In this document: positions 54,629 to 63,132 of the stretch, one piece after another
How positions within the stretch are numbered: position 1 is the stretch's first letter
Layout of the letters: each line of letters opens with the position of its first letter
Source of the DNA: Mycobacterium terramassiliense
GTDB lineage: Bacteria > Actinomycetota > Actinomycetes > Mycobacteriales > Mycobacteriaceae
Direction: 5' to 3'
Assembly: GCF_900157385.1 (NCBI RefSeq)
Contig: NZ_LT717701.1
Coordinates: 248,001-312,000, forward strand
Length of the DNA stretch: 64,000 nt
The notes under the pieces: generated by a model
What the model saw: only the letters and a program-made list of their open reading frames with translations
Told to the model about the DNA's origin: nothing
Database searches by the model: none
Translations under genes and position numbers: made by a program

Positions 54629-55666
54629 TCAGAGCAGTTCGCGTAGCGTCTCGATCAGCTTGATCCGTTCGGCGGGCGTACCGGCGATGGGTGCCACGTT
54701 CAAGGTGGTCACTCCCGCCTCCCGAAACGCCGCCACGCGCTCCTTGACGAACTCGCGCGAACCGATCAGGTTGACGTCACGGACGAGTTCGTCCGGCACC
54801 ACCTTGGCCGCGCCGTCCTTGTCGCCCGCCAGGTAGAGCTCCTGGATCCGGTCGGCTTGGGGGCCGTAGCCGTACTTGGTAGCCAGGGCGTGATAGAAGT
54901 TCTTACCCTTGGCGCCCATTCCGCCGATGTACAGCGCGAGGTGCGGCTTGACGAATTGACGTAGTGGCTCGACGTTTTCGCCGATTGCCAAGACCGGTCC
55001 CGCGTAGATGTCGAGGTCCCCCAGCGCTGGGTCACGCTTGGCCTGGCCGGCCGCCAAGGCGTCACCCCAGACGTCGCGCGCTTTCTCCGGCAGGAAGAAG
55101 ATCGGTTGCCAACCCTCGGCAATCTCGGCGGCCAGCTCGACGTTCTTGGGCCCCAGCGCCGCCACCAGTATCGGGATGCGCTCTCGGACAGGGCGATTGA
55201 TGAGTTTCAGCGGCTTGCCCAGACCGGTGCCCTGGCCGGCCGGCAGCGGGATCACGTAATGCTTGCCCTGATGTTGAAGGGTCTCGCGCCGCCATACCTG
55301 CCGGCAGATGTCGATCACCTCTCGGGTGCGCGCGATCGGGGCGTCATAGGCCACCCCGTGGAACCCCTCGATGACCTGAGGGCCGGAGGCGCCCACACCA
55401 AGCGTGAACCGGCCGTCGGAGACGTAGTCGAGGCCGGCCGCCGTCATCGCGGTCAGCGTCGGGGTTCGGGTGTAGAGCTGCAGGATGCCCGAGGCCAGCT
55501 GAACCCGTTCCGTGCTGGCCGCCAGGTAGCCCAGCGCGCTTACCGCGTCGAACGAATACGCTTCGGGGACAAAGACAATGTCCAACCCGGCGCGTTCCAG
55601 GTCGGCCACTTCGGCGGCGACGTCCTTGAATCCGCCCGCGTAGTTGATCCCCAATCCGATCCGCAT
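54629..55666 (-). CDS. F420-dependent LLM-class oxidoreductase (Rv3520c-like)
   Basis: The product has 345 residues. It begins MRIGLGINYAGGF and shows VSDGRFTLGVGASGPQVIEGFHG, RTREVIDICRQVWRRE and IPILVAALGPKNVELAAEIAEGWQPIF, the luciferase-like monooxygenase pattern of F420-dependent enzymes. From memory it is close in length and sequence to M. tuberculosis Rv3520c. It lies 2 bp after the SnoaL-like gene stop. It should reduce an unknown substrate with F420H2. Confidence 0.9.
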   Translation of the reverse strand: MRIGLGINYAGGFKDVAAEVADLERAGLDIVFVPEAYSFDAVSALGYLAASTERVQLASGILQLYTRTPTLTAMTAAGLDYVSDGRFTLGVGASGPQVIEGFHGVAYDAPIARTREVIDICRQVWRRETLQHQGKHYVIPLPAGQGTGLGKPLKLINRPVRERIPILVAALGPKNVELAAEIAEGWQPIFFLPEKARDVWGDALAAGQAKRDPALGDLDIYAGPVLAIGENVEPLRQFVKPHLALYIGGMGAKGKNFYHALATKYGYGPQADRIQELYLAGDKDGAAKVVPDELVRDVNLIGSREFVKERVAAFREAGVTTLNVAPIAGTPAERIKLIETLRELL

Positions 55667-55668
55667 GT

Positions 55669-56109
55669 TCAGGATCCCTTCGCGACGGCGAACTGGTCGG
55701 CGAGTTCGACGGCCTCCCGCTGGATCCGCCCGAACTGGGCGCCCATCGCATCGGACAGCGCCGTCGCGCCCGACAGCGGTCGCACCATCACCATGAACTC
55801 GTCGATGCGCCCGTCGTCGTCGAAGTGCAGGAAGTCGCAACCGGTGACCCTCACCCCCGGCGCCCCCGCTATCGACGTCTCGAACACAAACGCGTGGTCG
55901 CGGCCGTTGGCGCCGGCGATCTCGCGGATGTAGTGGAAGTCCTCGAAAACCCGCAGCACGCCGCGCAGGATCGCCGCGGTTATCGGCTTGCCCACGTAGG
56001 GCTTGAACGCGACCGGGCTGATGAACACCACGTCGTCGGCCAGCATCGCCTGAATGGCGCCTTCATCCCGTCCCTCAACCGCCGCGCGAAAGGGGTGGGT
56101 AGCAACCAC
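55669..56109 (-). CDS. SnoaL/NTF2-like protein
   Basis: The product has 146 residues with a SnoaL-like fold pattern: FRAAVEGRDEGAIQAMLADDVVFISPV and DFLHFDDDGRIDEFMVMVRP. The GTG start at 56109 follows AGGTGCCCC. It is coupled to the F420 enzyme gene by a 2-bp gap, and is divergent from a PadR gene. It is possibly an isomerase or hydratase accessory. Confidence 0.85.
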   Translation of the reverse strand: MVATHPFRAAVEGRDEGAIQAMLADDVVFISPVAFKPYVGKPITAAILRGVLRVFEDFHYIREIAGANGRDHAFVFETSIAGAPGVRVTGCDFLHFDDDGRIDEFMVMVRPLSGATALSDAMGAQFGRIQREAVELADQFAVAKGS

Positions 56110-56228
56110 GGGGCACCTGCCTTAGGCAACTTATTGAATAGGTGGTGTTGACGCTAGGGGTCGTTCGCCGTGGTGTCGATGTGCGTTTAGTCACTTTTTT
56201 GACTATTCGTATTGTTAAACTTGTCGCC

Positions 56229-56789
56229 GTGTCGCTGCGCGACGCGGTGCTGGCCGCGCTCCTCGATGGTGAGGCCTCCGGATACGACCTGGCCAAGAGG
56301 TTCGACGCCTCGGTCGCCAACTTCTGGATGGCCACCCCGCAGCAGCTCTACCGCGAACTCGACCGCCTTGCCGAGCAAGGGCTGATCCGGGCGCGCGTCG
56401 TCCAGCAGGAACGCCGACCCAACAAGCGCATGTTCGCCCTGACCGCGTCGGGCCACGACGCGATCCGCGAGTTCACTGCCCGGGCGCCCAAGCCATCGGT
56501 GATCCGCGATGATCTCGCCGTCAAGCTGCTGGCCTCCGATGCCGGTGACGCGCGGGCCGTCCGTGACTTCATGGCCGAGCGACTGCAAAAAGCGAGGACC
56601 AAGCTTCAACGCTACGAGCGGATGCGCGCCCGGATGCTCGACGGCCGCGGTGAGCAGGAATACCTGGCTCACAACGAACGGGTGGGCCCCTACCTGACGC
56701 TGCTGCGCGGAATATCGTTCGAGGAAGAGAACGTTCGATGGGCCGAGCGCGCGCTGACCATCCTCGACGGCCGCCTCTCGCGCGGTTGA
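56229..56789 (+). CDS. PadR-family transcriptional regulator
   Basis: The product has 186 residues. The winged helix is SLRDAVLAALLDGEASGYDLAKRFDAS, NFWMATPQQLYRELDRLAEQGLI and the C-terminal Vir-type helices follow (DFMAERLQKARTKLQRYERM). The upstream 120 bp, shared with the divergent SnoaL-like gene, is AT-rich (TTGACT at 56199, TTGTTAAAC at 56212) and holds an AGTCA/TGACT repeat. It is probably a repressor of itself and of the SnoaL/F420 genes. A frame extending to 56142 is less likely. Confidence 0.88.
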   Translation: MSLRDAVLAALLDGEASGYDLAKRFDASVANFWMATPQQLYRELDRLAEQGLIRARVVQQERRPNKRMFALTASGHDAIREFTARAPKPSVIRDDLAVKLLASDAGDARAVRDFMAERLQKARTKLQRYERMRARMLDGRGEQEYLAHNERVGPYLTLLRGISFEEENVRWAERALTILDGRLSRG

Positions 56790-56812
56790 GGCAACAGGGC
56801 CCACCGGTCGCA

Positions 56813-59728
56813 CTAAATCGCGGTGCCCACCGCGTCACCCGGGTACTGCCGGCCGATCAACTCGTCCTGCCCCACCTCCGGGACGTTCCCGTCGCCATCC
56901 GCCCCTGCGCGCTTGCTCGGCTTCTTCTTCGGCGGCTTCTGCGGCGCCGGCCCGTCCGTGCTCCCCGCGGGGCGATGACCGTTGTGCGTCGCCAACCCGA
57001 TCGACGCGCTGACCGTCTCGATGGCCTTCTCCGTGTACACGCGATAGCCGAAATTCGGCAGGTAGCCATGGATTTCGGGCGTATCGAGATCACGCATGAA
57101 CTGCAGGATTTCCCGGCTGAACACCTGACCCGGCACCAACACCGGAAATCCCGGCGGGTAGGGCGTCACGTACGTCGCCGAGACGATGTCGGCTCCGGCG
57201 TCCAGCCGTTCGAGAATCTGCTCGCCCATGAGGTATTCGCAATTGGTGTCGTCGTAGGAGAGGTAGAACGCTCGTCGGACGTCGCCTTCGGGCGTCGCCT
57301 CGCTGCCGCCGTGATCCAGGAATGCCGGGTGGAAGCCGCTGAAATCGGGCAGAGGCAAAGACATTTCGGTCAGCCGATAGACCGCCTGGGCGAAGTGCTC
57401 GCGCTCACCGAGACTCATCTCGGAGATGTTCTGGTCCAACTCACGGGCGATGTTGACGAGGACTTCGACCAGGAACGCGACCGAGCTGCGCGTGGTGCCG
57501 ATGTTGGTCATGAAAAGCACGCTGTTGCGTGACGTCTTATTGATCTGGATTCCGTAGCGGTCCATCAGTTGCTGGCGTTTGAACGTGTCCCCGTCGTAGC
57601 CGGTGGGTCCGATGAACAACGTGATTCGCGACGGATCGAGCACGAACTCGTCCTGGTCCCACGCGGCCATCATGTTGCGCAGGCCCGAGCGCAGCGGCTG
57701 CGCGATGGCCGAGGGCCGGAAGTCCTCCGGGATCAGATCGGAGGTCCGCAGGCACCGCATGTACTTGCTGAGCAAGGGGTGGTTGTCGATCGCGTCGCGC
57801 AGCTGCATCGCGTTTTCGATCTGCCGCTGCACCAACTCCACGCCTTCCAGCGCCACCTGGCGGCGGCCGAGGTCCAGCGACGCCAGGATCTGGTAGTTGG
57901 GCGAGGTCGAGGTGTGCGCCATGTAGGCCTCGTGGAACGGTTCGGCCACCTTTTGGTCGAAGTCCTGATCGAAGACATGGATCATCGAGCCCTGCCGCAA
58001 CGCCGTCAGGGTCTTGTGGGTCGACTGCGTGGCATACACCCGCACCCGGGCAAGCGCCGGGTCGGGGATGAGGCGGCGGTCCAGCAGGTCGTCGTCGCCG
58101 GCCGGGCCGGCTGCCAGCTGCTCCTCGAAGCGCTGCTTGTAGTCGGGATCGGCGAGCCGCTCGCGCAGCGCCCGCGCCGAGGCCATGGCGGTGCGCGTCC
58201 GATAGACGGGATGGAAGCGGGCGAACGCGAACCAGGCCTCGTCCCACAGGAACACCAGGTCGCCCTTGATGGCCAGGCACTCCTCCATGACCCGCTCGAC
58301 GTCGTAGACGATGCCGTCGAAGGTGCAGTTGGTCAGCGACATCATCTTGACGCGGTCGAGCTTGCCGGCGCGCTTGAGCCCCAACAACTTCGACTTGATC
58401 TCGCGCAACGGCACCGCACCGTACATCGAGTAGTCGTTGAGCGGATAGGCCTCGAGGTAGACCACATTCGCGCCGGCGAGCATCATCCCGTAGTGGTGGG
58501 ACTGGTGGCAGTTGCGGTCCAGCAGCACGATGTCACCCGGGGCCACCAACGCCTGCGTGACGATCTTGTTGGCCGTCGACGTGCCGTTGGTGACGAAGTA
58601 GGTGTGGCGGGAACCGTACGCCTCGGCCGCAAGCTGCTGGGATTCCCGCAGTGGTCCGGTCGGTTCGAGCAGCGAGTCGAGCCCGCCGCACGTCGCCGAC
58701 GTCTCGGCCATGAACACGTCCAGGCCGTAAAAGCCGACCATGTCCCTGATCCAGTGCGAGTTGACGATCGACTTGCCCTGCGAAATCGGCAGGGCGTGAA
58801 AGACGCCCGTGGGCCGGTGGCTGTATTGCTTGAGCGCGCTGAAAAACGGCGTGCGGTAGCGCGCCGCCACCCCCTGCAGGATCGACAGGTGCAGCTCCAG
58901 CATGCCTTCGCGGGCGTGAAACACCCGGCGGAAGTACTGGCCGAGCCGCCCGGCGATGTCCTCCACCTCGATCTCGGTCATCAGATACAGGTCGAGTTCG
59001 GGCCGCAGCTTCGCCAGCGACACCGCGAGGATCTGCGCGCGTTCCTCGGGCGACTGGTGATCCGCCAGCTCGTGCGAGACGCCGGTATCGACGAACTCCG
59101 CCAGCGCCGACAGATCCCGGGTCGATTGGTGCGAAAAGCGCCGCCGGATCACCACCGCCTGCAGGTTCACGTTGAGCCGCGCCGCGATGAGCGCCTCGTC
59201 GCCGCTGGACACCACCACCAGCTCGTAGACGAATTCGTCGTCGGGTCGGCGCCACTTGCGGACCTCGTTGCGCAGCGCCCGTTCCTGGTCTTCGGTCATC
59301 TTCTCGACGACGAGCACCTCGAAATAGGGGCGGTCGCGCTGAGTGGCCGGTTGGTGCTCGGCGAGCTGACGCGGATCGGACGGGAACATGTCGAGGTCGT
59401 CGGCTCCGGCGTTCTCCACGTCGCCCGAGCGGTACGACTCGGTGGTCAGCGCGCGGTTGATCTGCACCAGCGCCTGGGCGAACTTGTCGTAGCTGCCCGC
59501 GGCGAAAAGCCGTTGGACTCGCGCGAATTGCGGCGATCCGGGGTAGGCCCAATAGGGTTCGAGGGCGCTCAGGCGAGTGAGCAGTTCCTGGCAGGTGTTG
59601 ATGCACTTCGCCTTCAACGCGCCCTCGGTGGTCGGGCGGGTCAGCCGGTCGGCGGCCTCCTCCAGCCGGCACCAAGAGTCGCTGCGAACCTGCCACAGGC
59701 TGTTGTAAGCGCGCAAGTGTTCCGTCAT
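56813..59728 (-). CDS. PLP-dependent Orn/Lys/Arg decarboxylase (Rv2531c-like)
   Basis: The product has 971 residues. The N-terminal ~270 residues form a wing domain. The PLP barrel begins around 300: FHALPISQGKSIVNSHW, VTNGTSTANKIVTQALV, WDEAWFAFARFHPV and the PLP-lysine motif ATQSTHKTLTALRQGS, typical of biodegradative-type arginine/lysine/ornithine decarboxylases. Family members decarboxylate basic amino acids, consuming a proton, and act in acid resistance or polyamine synthesis. ATG at 59728 follows GAGGAAGGGCGG. The C-terminal ~70 residues are Pro/Lys-rich and low-complexity. It matches the size of M. tuberculosis Rv2531c (947). Confidence 0.93.
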   Translation of the reverse strand: MTEHLRAYNSLWQVRSDSWCRLEEAADRLTRPTTEGALKAKCINTCQELLTRLSALEPYWAYPGSPQFARVQRLFAAGSYDKFAQALVQINRALTTESYRSGDVENAGADDLDMFPSDPRQLAEHQPATQRDRPYFEVLVVEKMTEDQERALRNEVRKWRRPDDEFVYELVVVSSGDEALIAARLNVNLQAVVIRRRFSHQSTRDLSALAEFVDTGVSHELADHQSPEERAQILAVSLAKLRPELDLYLMTEIEVEDIAGRLGQYFRRVFHAREGMLELHLSILQGVAARYRTPFFSALKQYSHRPTGVFHALPISQGKSIVNSHWIRDMVGFYGLDVFMAETSATCGGLDSLLEPTGPLRESQQLAAEAYGSRHTYFVTNGTSTANKIVTQALVAPGDIVLLDRNCHQSHHYGMMLAGANVVYLEAYPLNDYSMYGAVPLREIKSKLLGLKRAGKLDRVKMMSLTNCTFDGIVYDVERVMEECLAIKGDLVFLWDEAWFAFARFHPVYRTRTAMASARALRERLADPDYKQRFEEQLAAGPAGDDDLLDRRLIPDPALARVRVYATQSTHKTLTALRQGSMIHVFDQDFDQKVAEPFHEAYMAHTSTSPNYQILASLDLGRRQVALEGVELVQRQIENAMQLRDAIDNHPLLSKYMRCLRTSDLIPEDFRPSAIAQPLRSGLRNMMAAWDQDEFVLDPSRITLFIGPTGYDGDTFKRQQLMDRYGIQINKTSRNSVLFMTNIGTTRSSVAFLVEVLVNIARELDQNISEMSLGEREHFAQAVYRLTEMSLPLPDFSGFHPAFLDHGGSEATPEGDVRRAFYLSYDDTNCEYLMGEQILERLDAGADIVSATYVTPYPPGFPVLVPGQVFSREILQFMRDLDTPEIHGYLPNFGYRVYTEKAIETVSASIGLATHNGHRPAGSTDGPAPQKPPKKKPSKRAGADGDGNVPEVGQDELIGRQYPGDAVGTAI

Positions 59729-60099
59729 GGCCGCCCTTCCTCGATTCGCGGCGACTCCTGGTCGCGCGGCGTCGGTCAAGGTTCGCAGACCCAATGCGCC
59801 CGCCGGTTGCCCGCGGGCAAACAATGCGCGTCCGTCGGGTGACAGCCCGGCCAGACGGCGGTAACGGGACCCTGCCGGACCGAGCGGCATCGGTATAGCG
59901 GGCCCGGCCACGGGTAGGCCCCTCAGACGCACGGTTCGGGCGACCGAACGAGGATCACCGTGGTGATGGCCGAGGATTCCAAGCGCGCGCAGCGCTGCCA
60001 TGAGCTGGCGGTCCAGCTGACCAAGTAGCACAACAAGATTGGCCGCCGGCCCCGGCCGGGCCGCAACCCACTCGCCGCCCATCGGCTACCGTCGATGGC
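59729..60099. other. 371-bp noncoding region with a 14-bp palindrome
   Basis: No convincing gene is seen. A perfect palindrome TTGCCCGCGGGCAA lies at 59807-59820, ~80 bp upstream of the decarboxylase start. The region could hold the promoters of the decarboxylase and of the 83-residue gene at 60100. Confidence 0.5.
59807..59820. promoter_or_regulatory. 14-bp perfect palindrome
   Basis: TTGCCCGCGGGCAA, symmetric about its centre, in the divergent region between the decarboxylase and the gene at 60100. It may bind a regulator. Its base composition is close to the background, so it could be chance. Confidence 0.35.
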
Positions 60100-60351
60100 A
60101 TGACCGAAGTTTCCGCAAACGACCGAATCGACGACGTCGCTGCGGGCGACATCATCACCGTCGACCGCGGCGCCGGCGAGCAGCCGTACAAGGTGGTCTT
60201 CAAGGATTTCACCGACGGCCGATACGTCGTCACCCTCGAGGGCGGCGGCGAGACCTTCCAGCTCGACATGGCGTCCGGCACCACCGTCAGGAGGTCGCTG
60301 GCATCGAAATGGGAATCGGCGCAGAGCCCCACACCCCGCCCAGAGAGCTAA
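60100..60351 (+). CDS. Small conserved-looking protein
   Basis: The product has 83 residues. It is beta-rich (DIITVDRGAGEQPYKVVFKDF and GRYVVTLEGGGETFQLDMAS) and ends in a hydrophilic tail. It has no signal or membrane segment and the family is unknown. It may be in a transcript with the hemerythrin gene 102 bp downstream. Confidence 0.6.
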   Translation: MTEVSANDRIDDVAAGDIITVDRGAGEQPYKVVFKDFTDGRYVVTLEGGGETFQLDMASGTTVRRSLASKWESAQSPTPRPES

Positions 60352-60452
60352 GCCAACGTCACGCTGTCGCGGGTTGACGGGTTCTGCCAGCATGGAGACC
60401 GTGGCCGCGGATCCGCAGCGGCCGGGTAGCGCTCGGAAACGCGGGAGTTGGA

Positions 60453-61028
60453 ATGGCTGACATCACCACCTTGATCCGCGCCGACCACGACTGGTTCCGC
60501 CAACAGTTCGCCAGGCTGGATTCGCTGCGCGGGCAGGAACCCGCCAACCATTCCACTCTCGAGCGGGTGTGGCGTCCGCTCGCCGACAAGCTCGACGTCC
60601 ACGCCTATATCGAGGAGAAGATCTTCTACCCGCAGCTGCTGAAGCGCGGGACCGACGATCCCGAGGGCGAGACGCTCGATGCCATCGGCGATCACAACGA
60701 CATTCGCGACGGAGTGCGCGACGCCGACGCAGCACAGGTCGGCACCGAGGAGTGGTGGGCTGCCGTCGCGCGCACCCGATCGGCCAATGACGACCACATG
60801 CGCGAGGAGGAAAGGGACGGATTGCCGGACTTCCGTCGCAGCGCCCCGATCGGCCTTCGCGAGGCGCTCGGGCGGCAATACAGCGAGTTCATGGCCGAGC
60901 ATCCGACCACCGAGGGATTGTCGATCGTCGACCGCGATCCCCAGCGCTATGTCGAGGAGATCGAGGGAAAGCCGTCATCGCACCGCGCGGACTTTTCGCT
61001 TCGGATCGGCAGCCTGAAAGGTCAATGA
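60453..61028 (+). CDS. Hemerythrin HHE domain protein
   Basis: The product has 191 residues. Metal ligands are suggested by IRADHDWFRQQF (His ~12), DVHAYIEEKIFYP, GDHNDI and DDHMREEERDG, all in helical segments; this is the four-helix hemerythrin-like pattern. It would bind a di-iron centre and could sense or carry O2, NO or peroxide. ATG at 60453 follows GGGAGTTGGA. The SnoaL-like gene starts 3 bp after its stop. Confidence 0.9.
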   Translation: MADITTLIRADHDWFRQQFARLDSLRGQEPANHSTLERVWRPLADKLDVHAYIEEKIFYPQLLKRGTDDPEGETLDAIGDHNDIRDGVRDADAAQVGTEEWWAAVARTRSANDDHMREEERDGLPDFRRSAPIGLREALGRQYSEFMAEHPTTEGLSIVDRDPQRYVEEIEGKPSSHRADFSLRIGSLKGQ

Positions 61029-61031
61029 GCC

Positions 61032-61556
61032 ATGGCAAGCACCGACACCGACGTCGTGGCGATCACGCAGTTGCTCAACCTTTACGGGTTCGCGGTGGAC
61101 AGCCAGCGGTGGCAGCTGTTCGACTCGATCTTCACCACCGACGTGGTGGCGGACTACGGGGCGTCGTCGCGGTGGAGCGATCTGGTGCGGTTCAAGGCGG
61201 ACTTCGCCGCCTATCACGATCCGTTCGATGCCACCCAGCACACCATCTCAACCCACGTGGTCCGCGCGGAGGGGGACGTCGCGCACAGCTTTTGCAATGG
61301 CGGCTGGCGACTGGTGCGCAAGGCCGCCGACGCCGGTCCCCTCTGGGAGGGGACGGGCTGGTATGACGACTCCTGGCGGCGCACGCCCGCCGGGTGGCGC
61401 ATCACTAGGCGGACGTGCCGCATCGCCTGGTGGACCGGCAACCCGCTCGTCAACGAGACGACCCCCGGGGTGACGTTCGACCTGACGACCACCGCCTTGC
61501 GAGCCGAAGCGGCCGCCGGGCGGGTCGGCGTCCTCGGCCCCGCGCCGGGTGGTTAA
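61032..61556 (+). CDS. SnoaL-like / NTF2-like polyketide-cyclase family protein
   Basis: The product has 174 residues. The pattern LLNLYGFAVDSQRWQLFDSIFTTDVVADYG and HTISTHVVRAEGDVAHSF, WRLVRKA is that of the SnoaL_4/NTF2-like family. It is a small, probably cytoplasmic, alpha/beta cone protein. It overlaps none of its neighbours and lies 3 bp after the hemerythrin gene, so one operon is likely. Confidence 0.86.
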   Translation: MASTDTDVVAITQLLNLYGFAVDSQRWQLFDSIFTTDVVADYGASSRWSDLVRFKADFAAYHDPFDATQHTISTHVVRAEGDVAHSFCNGGWRLVRKAADAGPLWEGTGWYDDSWRRTPAGWRITRRTCRIAWWTGNPLVNETTPGVTFDLTTTALRAEAAAGRVGVLGPAPGG

Positions 61557-61564
61557 CTGCCAGC

Positions 61565-62458
61565 GTGCGCAGAGAACCGGGATTGGCGCGACGCTTCTTC
61601 GATCGATTCGAGCCGGTGCATGCGGTGACGTACTTCGCGCCGGAGGCGCGGGCGGCCTTGGACGGGCTGGGTTACCGGGGCTTCTGGATGGGCTATTTCG
61701 CCGCACGATCGGCGCCGCTGGGCATGGTGCCGCGCGAGGTCGTGGCCGCGGTCTTCTACAACTTCGCACCGGCACGGGTTGCCAAGGCCCTGCCGGCCGC
61801 GTGGGAGATCGCCGGTCCGGAGGCCGCGCTGCGCGCCCGACGGGATTCCGCCGTCGCGGCGCTGCGCCGCTACGGCGTCGTGGCGGATGAAAGTGTCGCT
61901 GTGGCAGCGGAATTGGCGGGCCGGGCGGCGCGCGAGGCGCCGCTTGACGGGCGCCCACTGTTCGCCGCGAACCTGGCGTTGCCCTGGCCGGAGGATCCGC
62001 TCGCCGCGCTGTGGCATGCGACGACGCTGTTGCGCGAGCAGCGCGGCGATGGGCACGTGGCGGTGCTGGCCGCCGCCGGCATCTCGGGCCGCGAATCCAA
62101 CGTATTGCATGCCGCGGCGGGCCGGGTCCAGCGCGACTACATCGCCCGCACCCGCGACTATGACGAGGCGGCGTGGCGTCGTTACGAGCAGCGGCTGGCC
62201 GAGCGCGGTCTGCTCAACGACGACGGCTCGCTGACGGCAGCCGGTCGCCAATTGAAGGATCACATCGAATCCAGCACCGATGCGCTTGGCCTGTCCGCGC
62301 TCGGCGCGCTCAGCGACGACGAGGTGGAGACGCTGTTTCAAGCGCTCACCCCGATCACCCGGGTGGTGATCGCCGGCGGCGATATCCCCGCCAAAACTCC
62401 GATGAGCTTGCACCGCAACGACTTGGACGACGGCAGCGCGCACGTGGCCAGCAGCTAA
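61565..62458 (+). CDS. SCO6745-family protein
   Basis: The product has 297 residues. The N-terminus VRREPGLARRFFDRFEPVHAVTYFAPEAR and GFWMGYFAARSAPLGMVPREVVAAVFYNFAP match the actinobacterial SCO6745 family, whose C-terminal part looks like a winged helix (YEQRLAERGLLNDDGSLTAAG). The function is not known. GTG at 61565 is 9 bp after the SnoaL-like stop, so the three genes 60453-62458 form a unit. Confidence 0.82.
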   Translation: MRREPGLARRFFDRFEPVHAVTYFAPEARAALDGLGYRGFWMGYFAARSAPLGMVPREVVAAVFYNFAPARVAKALPAAWEIAGPEAALRARRDSAVAALRRYGVVADESVAVAAELAGRAAREAPLDGRPLFAANLALPWPEDPLAALWHATTLLREQRGDGHVAVLAAAGISGRESNVLHAAAGRVQRDYIARTRDYDEAAWRRYEQRLAERGLLNDDGSLTAAGRQLKDHIESSTDALGLSALGALSDDEVETLFQALTPITRVVIAGGDIPAKTPMSLHRNDLDDGSAHVASS

Positions 62459-62520
62459 CGCGGCAATCGGGAATGCCGGGTGGCACCGTCGAGCTGGCAC
62501 GCCCAACCCGACGGGGACGG

Positions 62521-63024
62521 CTATCGGCCGCTGACCGGTTGCGCCACAACGTGATCCATCGGCAATCCGTTGCCGTTTGTCATGTCGCGGTCGGCCACGG
62601 CGGTAGCCAGCGCCGTGCCGTTCCTGATCGTCCCGATGATGTCGACGTGGTCGTTGATCTCGAAATGTGAAGCGGCAATTGCGGATCGGCTGCCGTTGGT
62701 GATGAAAGCGGTGTTCGGGGTGACGAGATAGGTCTGGGTGTATCCGTCGACGCTGCGAGCGGTCACCGAGTCCGCCGAGACCGCGATCACGGTTCCCTGC
62801 TGGCGCACTGGTTGGGACACCGGGGCCGGCCCCAAGGTCGCCTCTACCGTTGGCTTTTCGGGCTCGGCCGTGTTGGTCACCAACGCCGTCAGGCTCACGG
62901 CGCACAGCACCGCACCGGTGACGATCTCGCAACCGGTAGCAATGGCCCGCGCTTTGCGCGGCAGCTTCCGATGCCCCGACGTTCTTTGCTCGGACGGCTC
63001 GATCATGCGGTGCTTGGCGCCCAC
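62521..63024 (-). CDS. Membrane-anchored protein of unknown function, DUF5666-like
   Basis: The product has 167 residues. A membrane helix lies at ~30-48 (CEIVTGAVLCAVSLTALVTN), followed by an exported part with QGTVIAVSADSVTARSVDGYTQTYLVTPNTAFI, as in DUF5666-like OB-fold proteins. The start GTG at 63024 is chosen because GGAAGGA lies 8 bp upstream; a TTG at 63030 would overlap that site. Function unknown. Confidence 0.78.
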   Translation of the reverse strand: MGAKHRMIEPSEQRTSGHRKLPRKARAIATGCEIVTGAVLCAVSLTALVTNTAEPEKPTVEATLGPAPVSQPVRQQGTVIAVSADSVTARSVDGYTQTYLVTPNTAFITNGSRSAIAASHFEINDHVDIIGTIRNGTALATAVADRDMTNGNGLPMDHVVAQPVSGR

Positions 63025-63132
63025 GGTCAATCCTTCCTTCGGTTTTGCGCCGACAAACGTCGGCGCCCACCGAATCAGGTTGTTGCTCGTGGTGTTACCC
63101 GCAGCGCTGCGCTGATAAACCGCGCCGGCCCG

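Noticed and set aside
57569..59842. Very long plus-strand open frame (757 codons) opposite the decarboxylase
   Set aside because: It is the antisense shadow of a high-GC gene with clear decarboxylase motifs on the other strand; the translation is low-complexity and shows no family motif.
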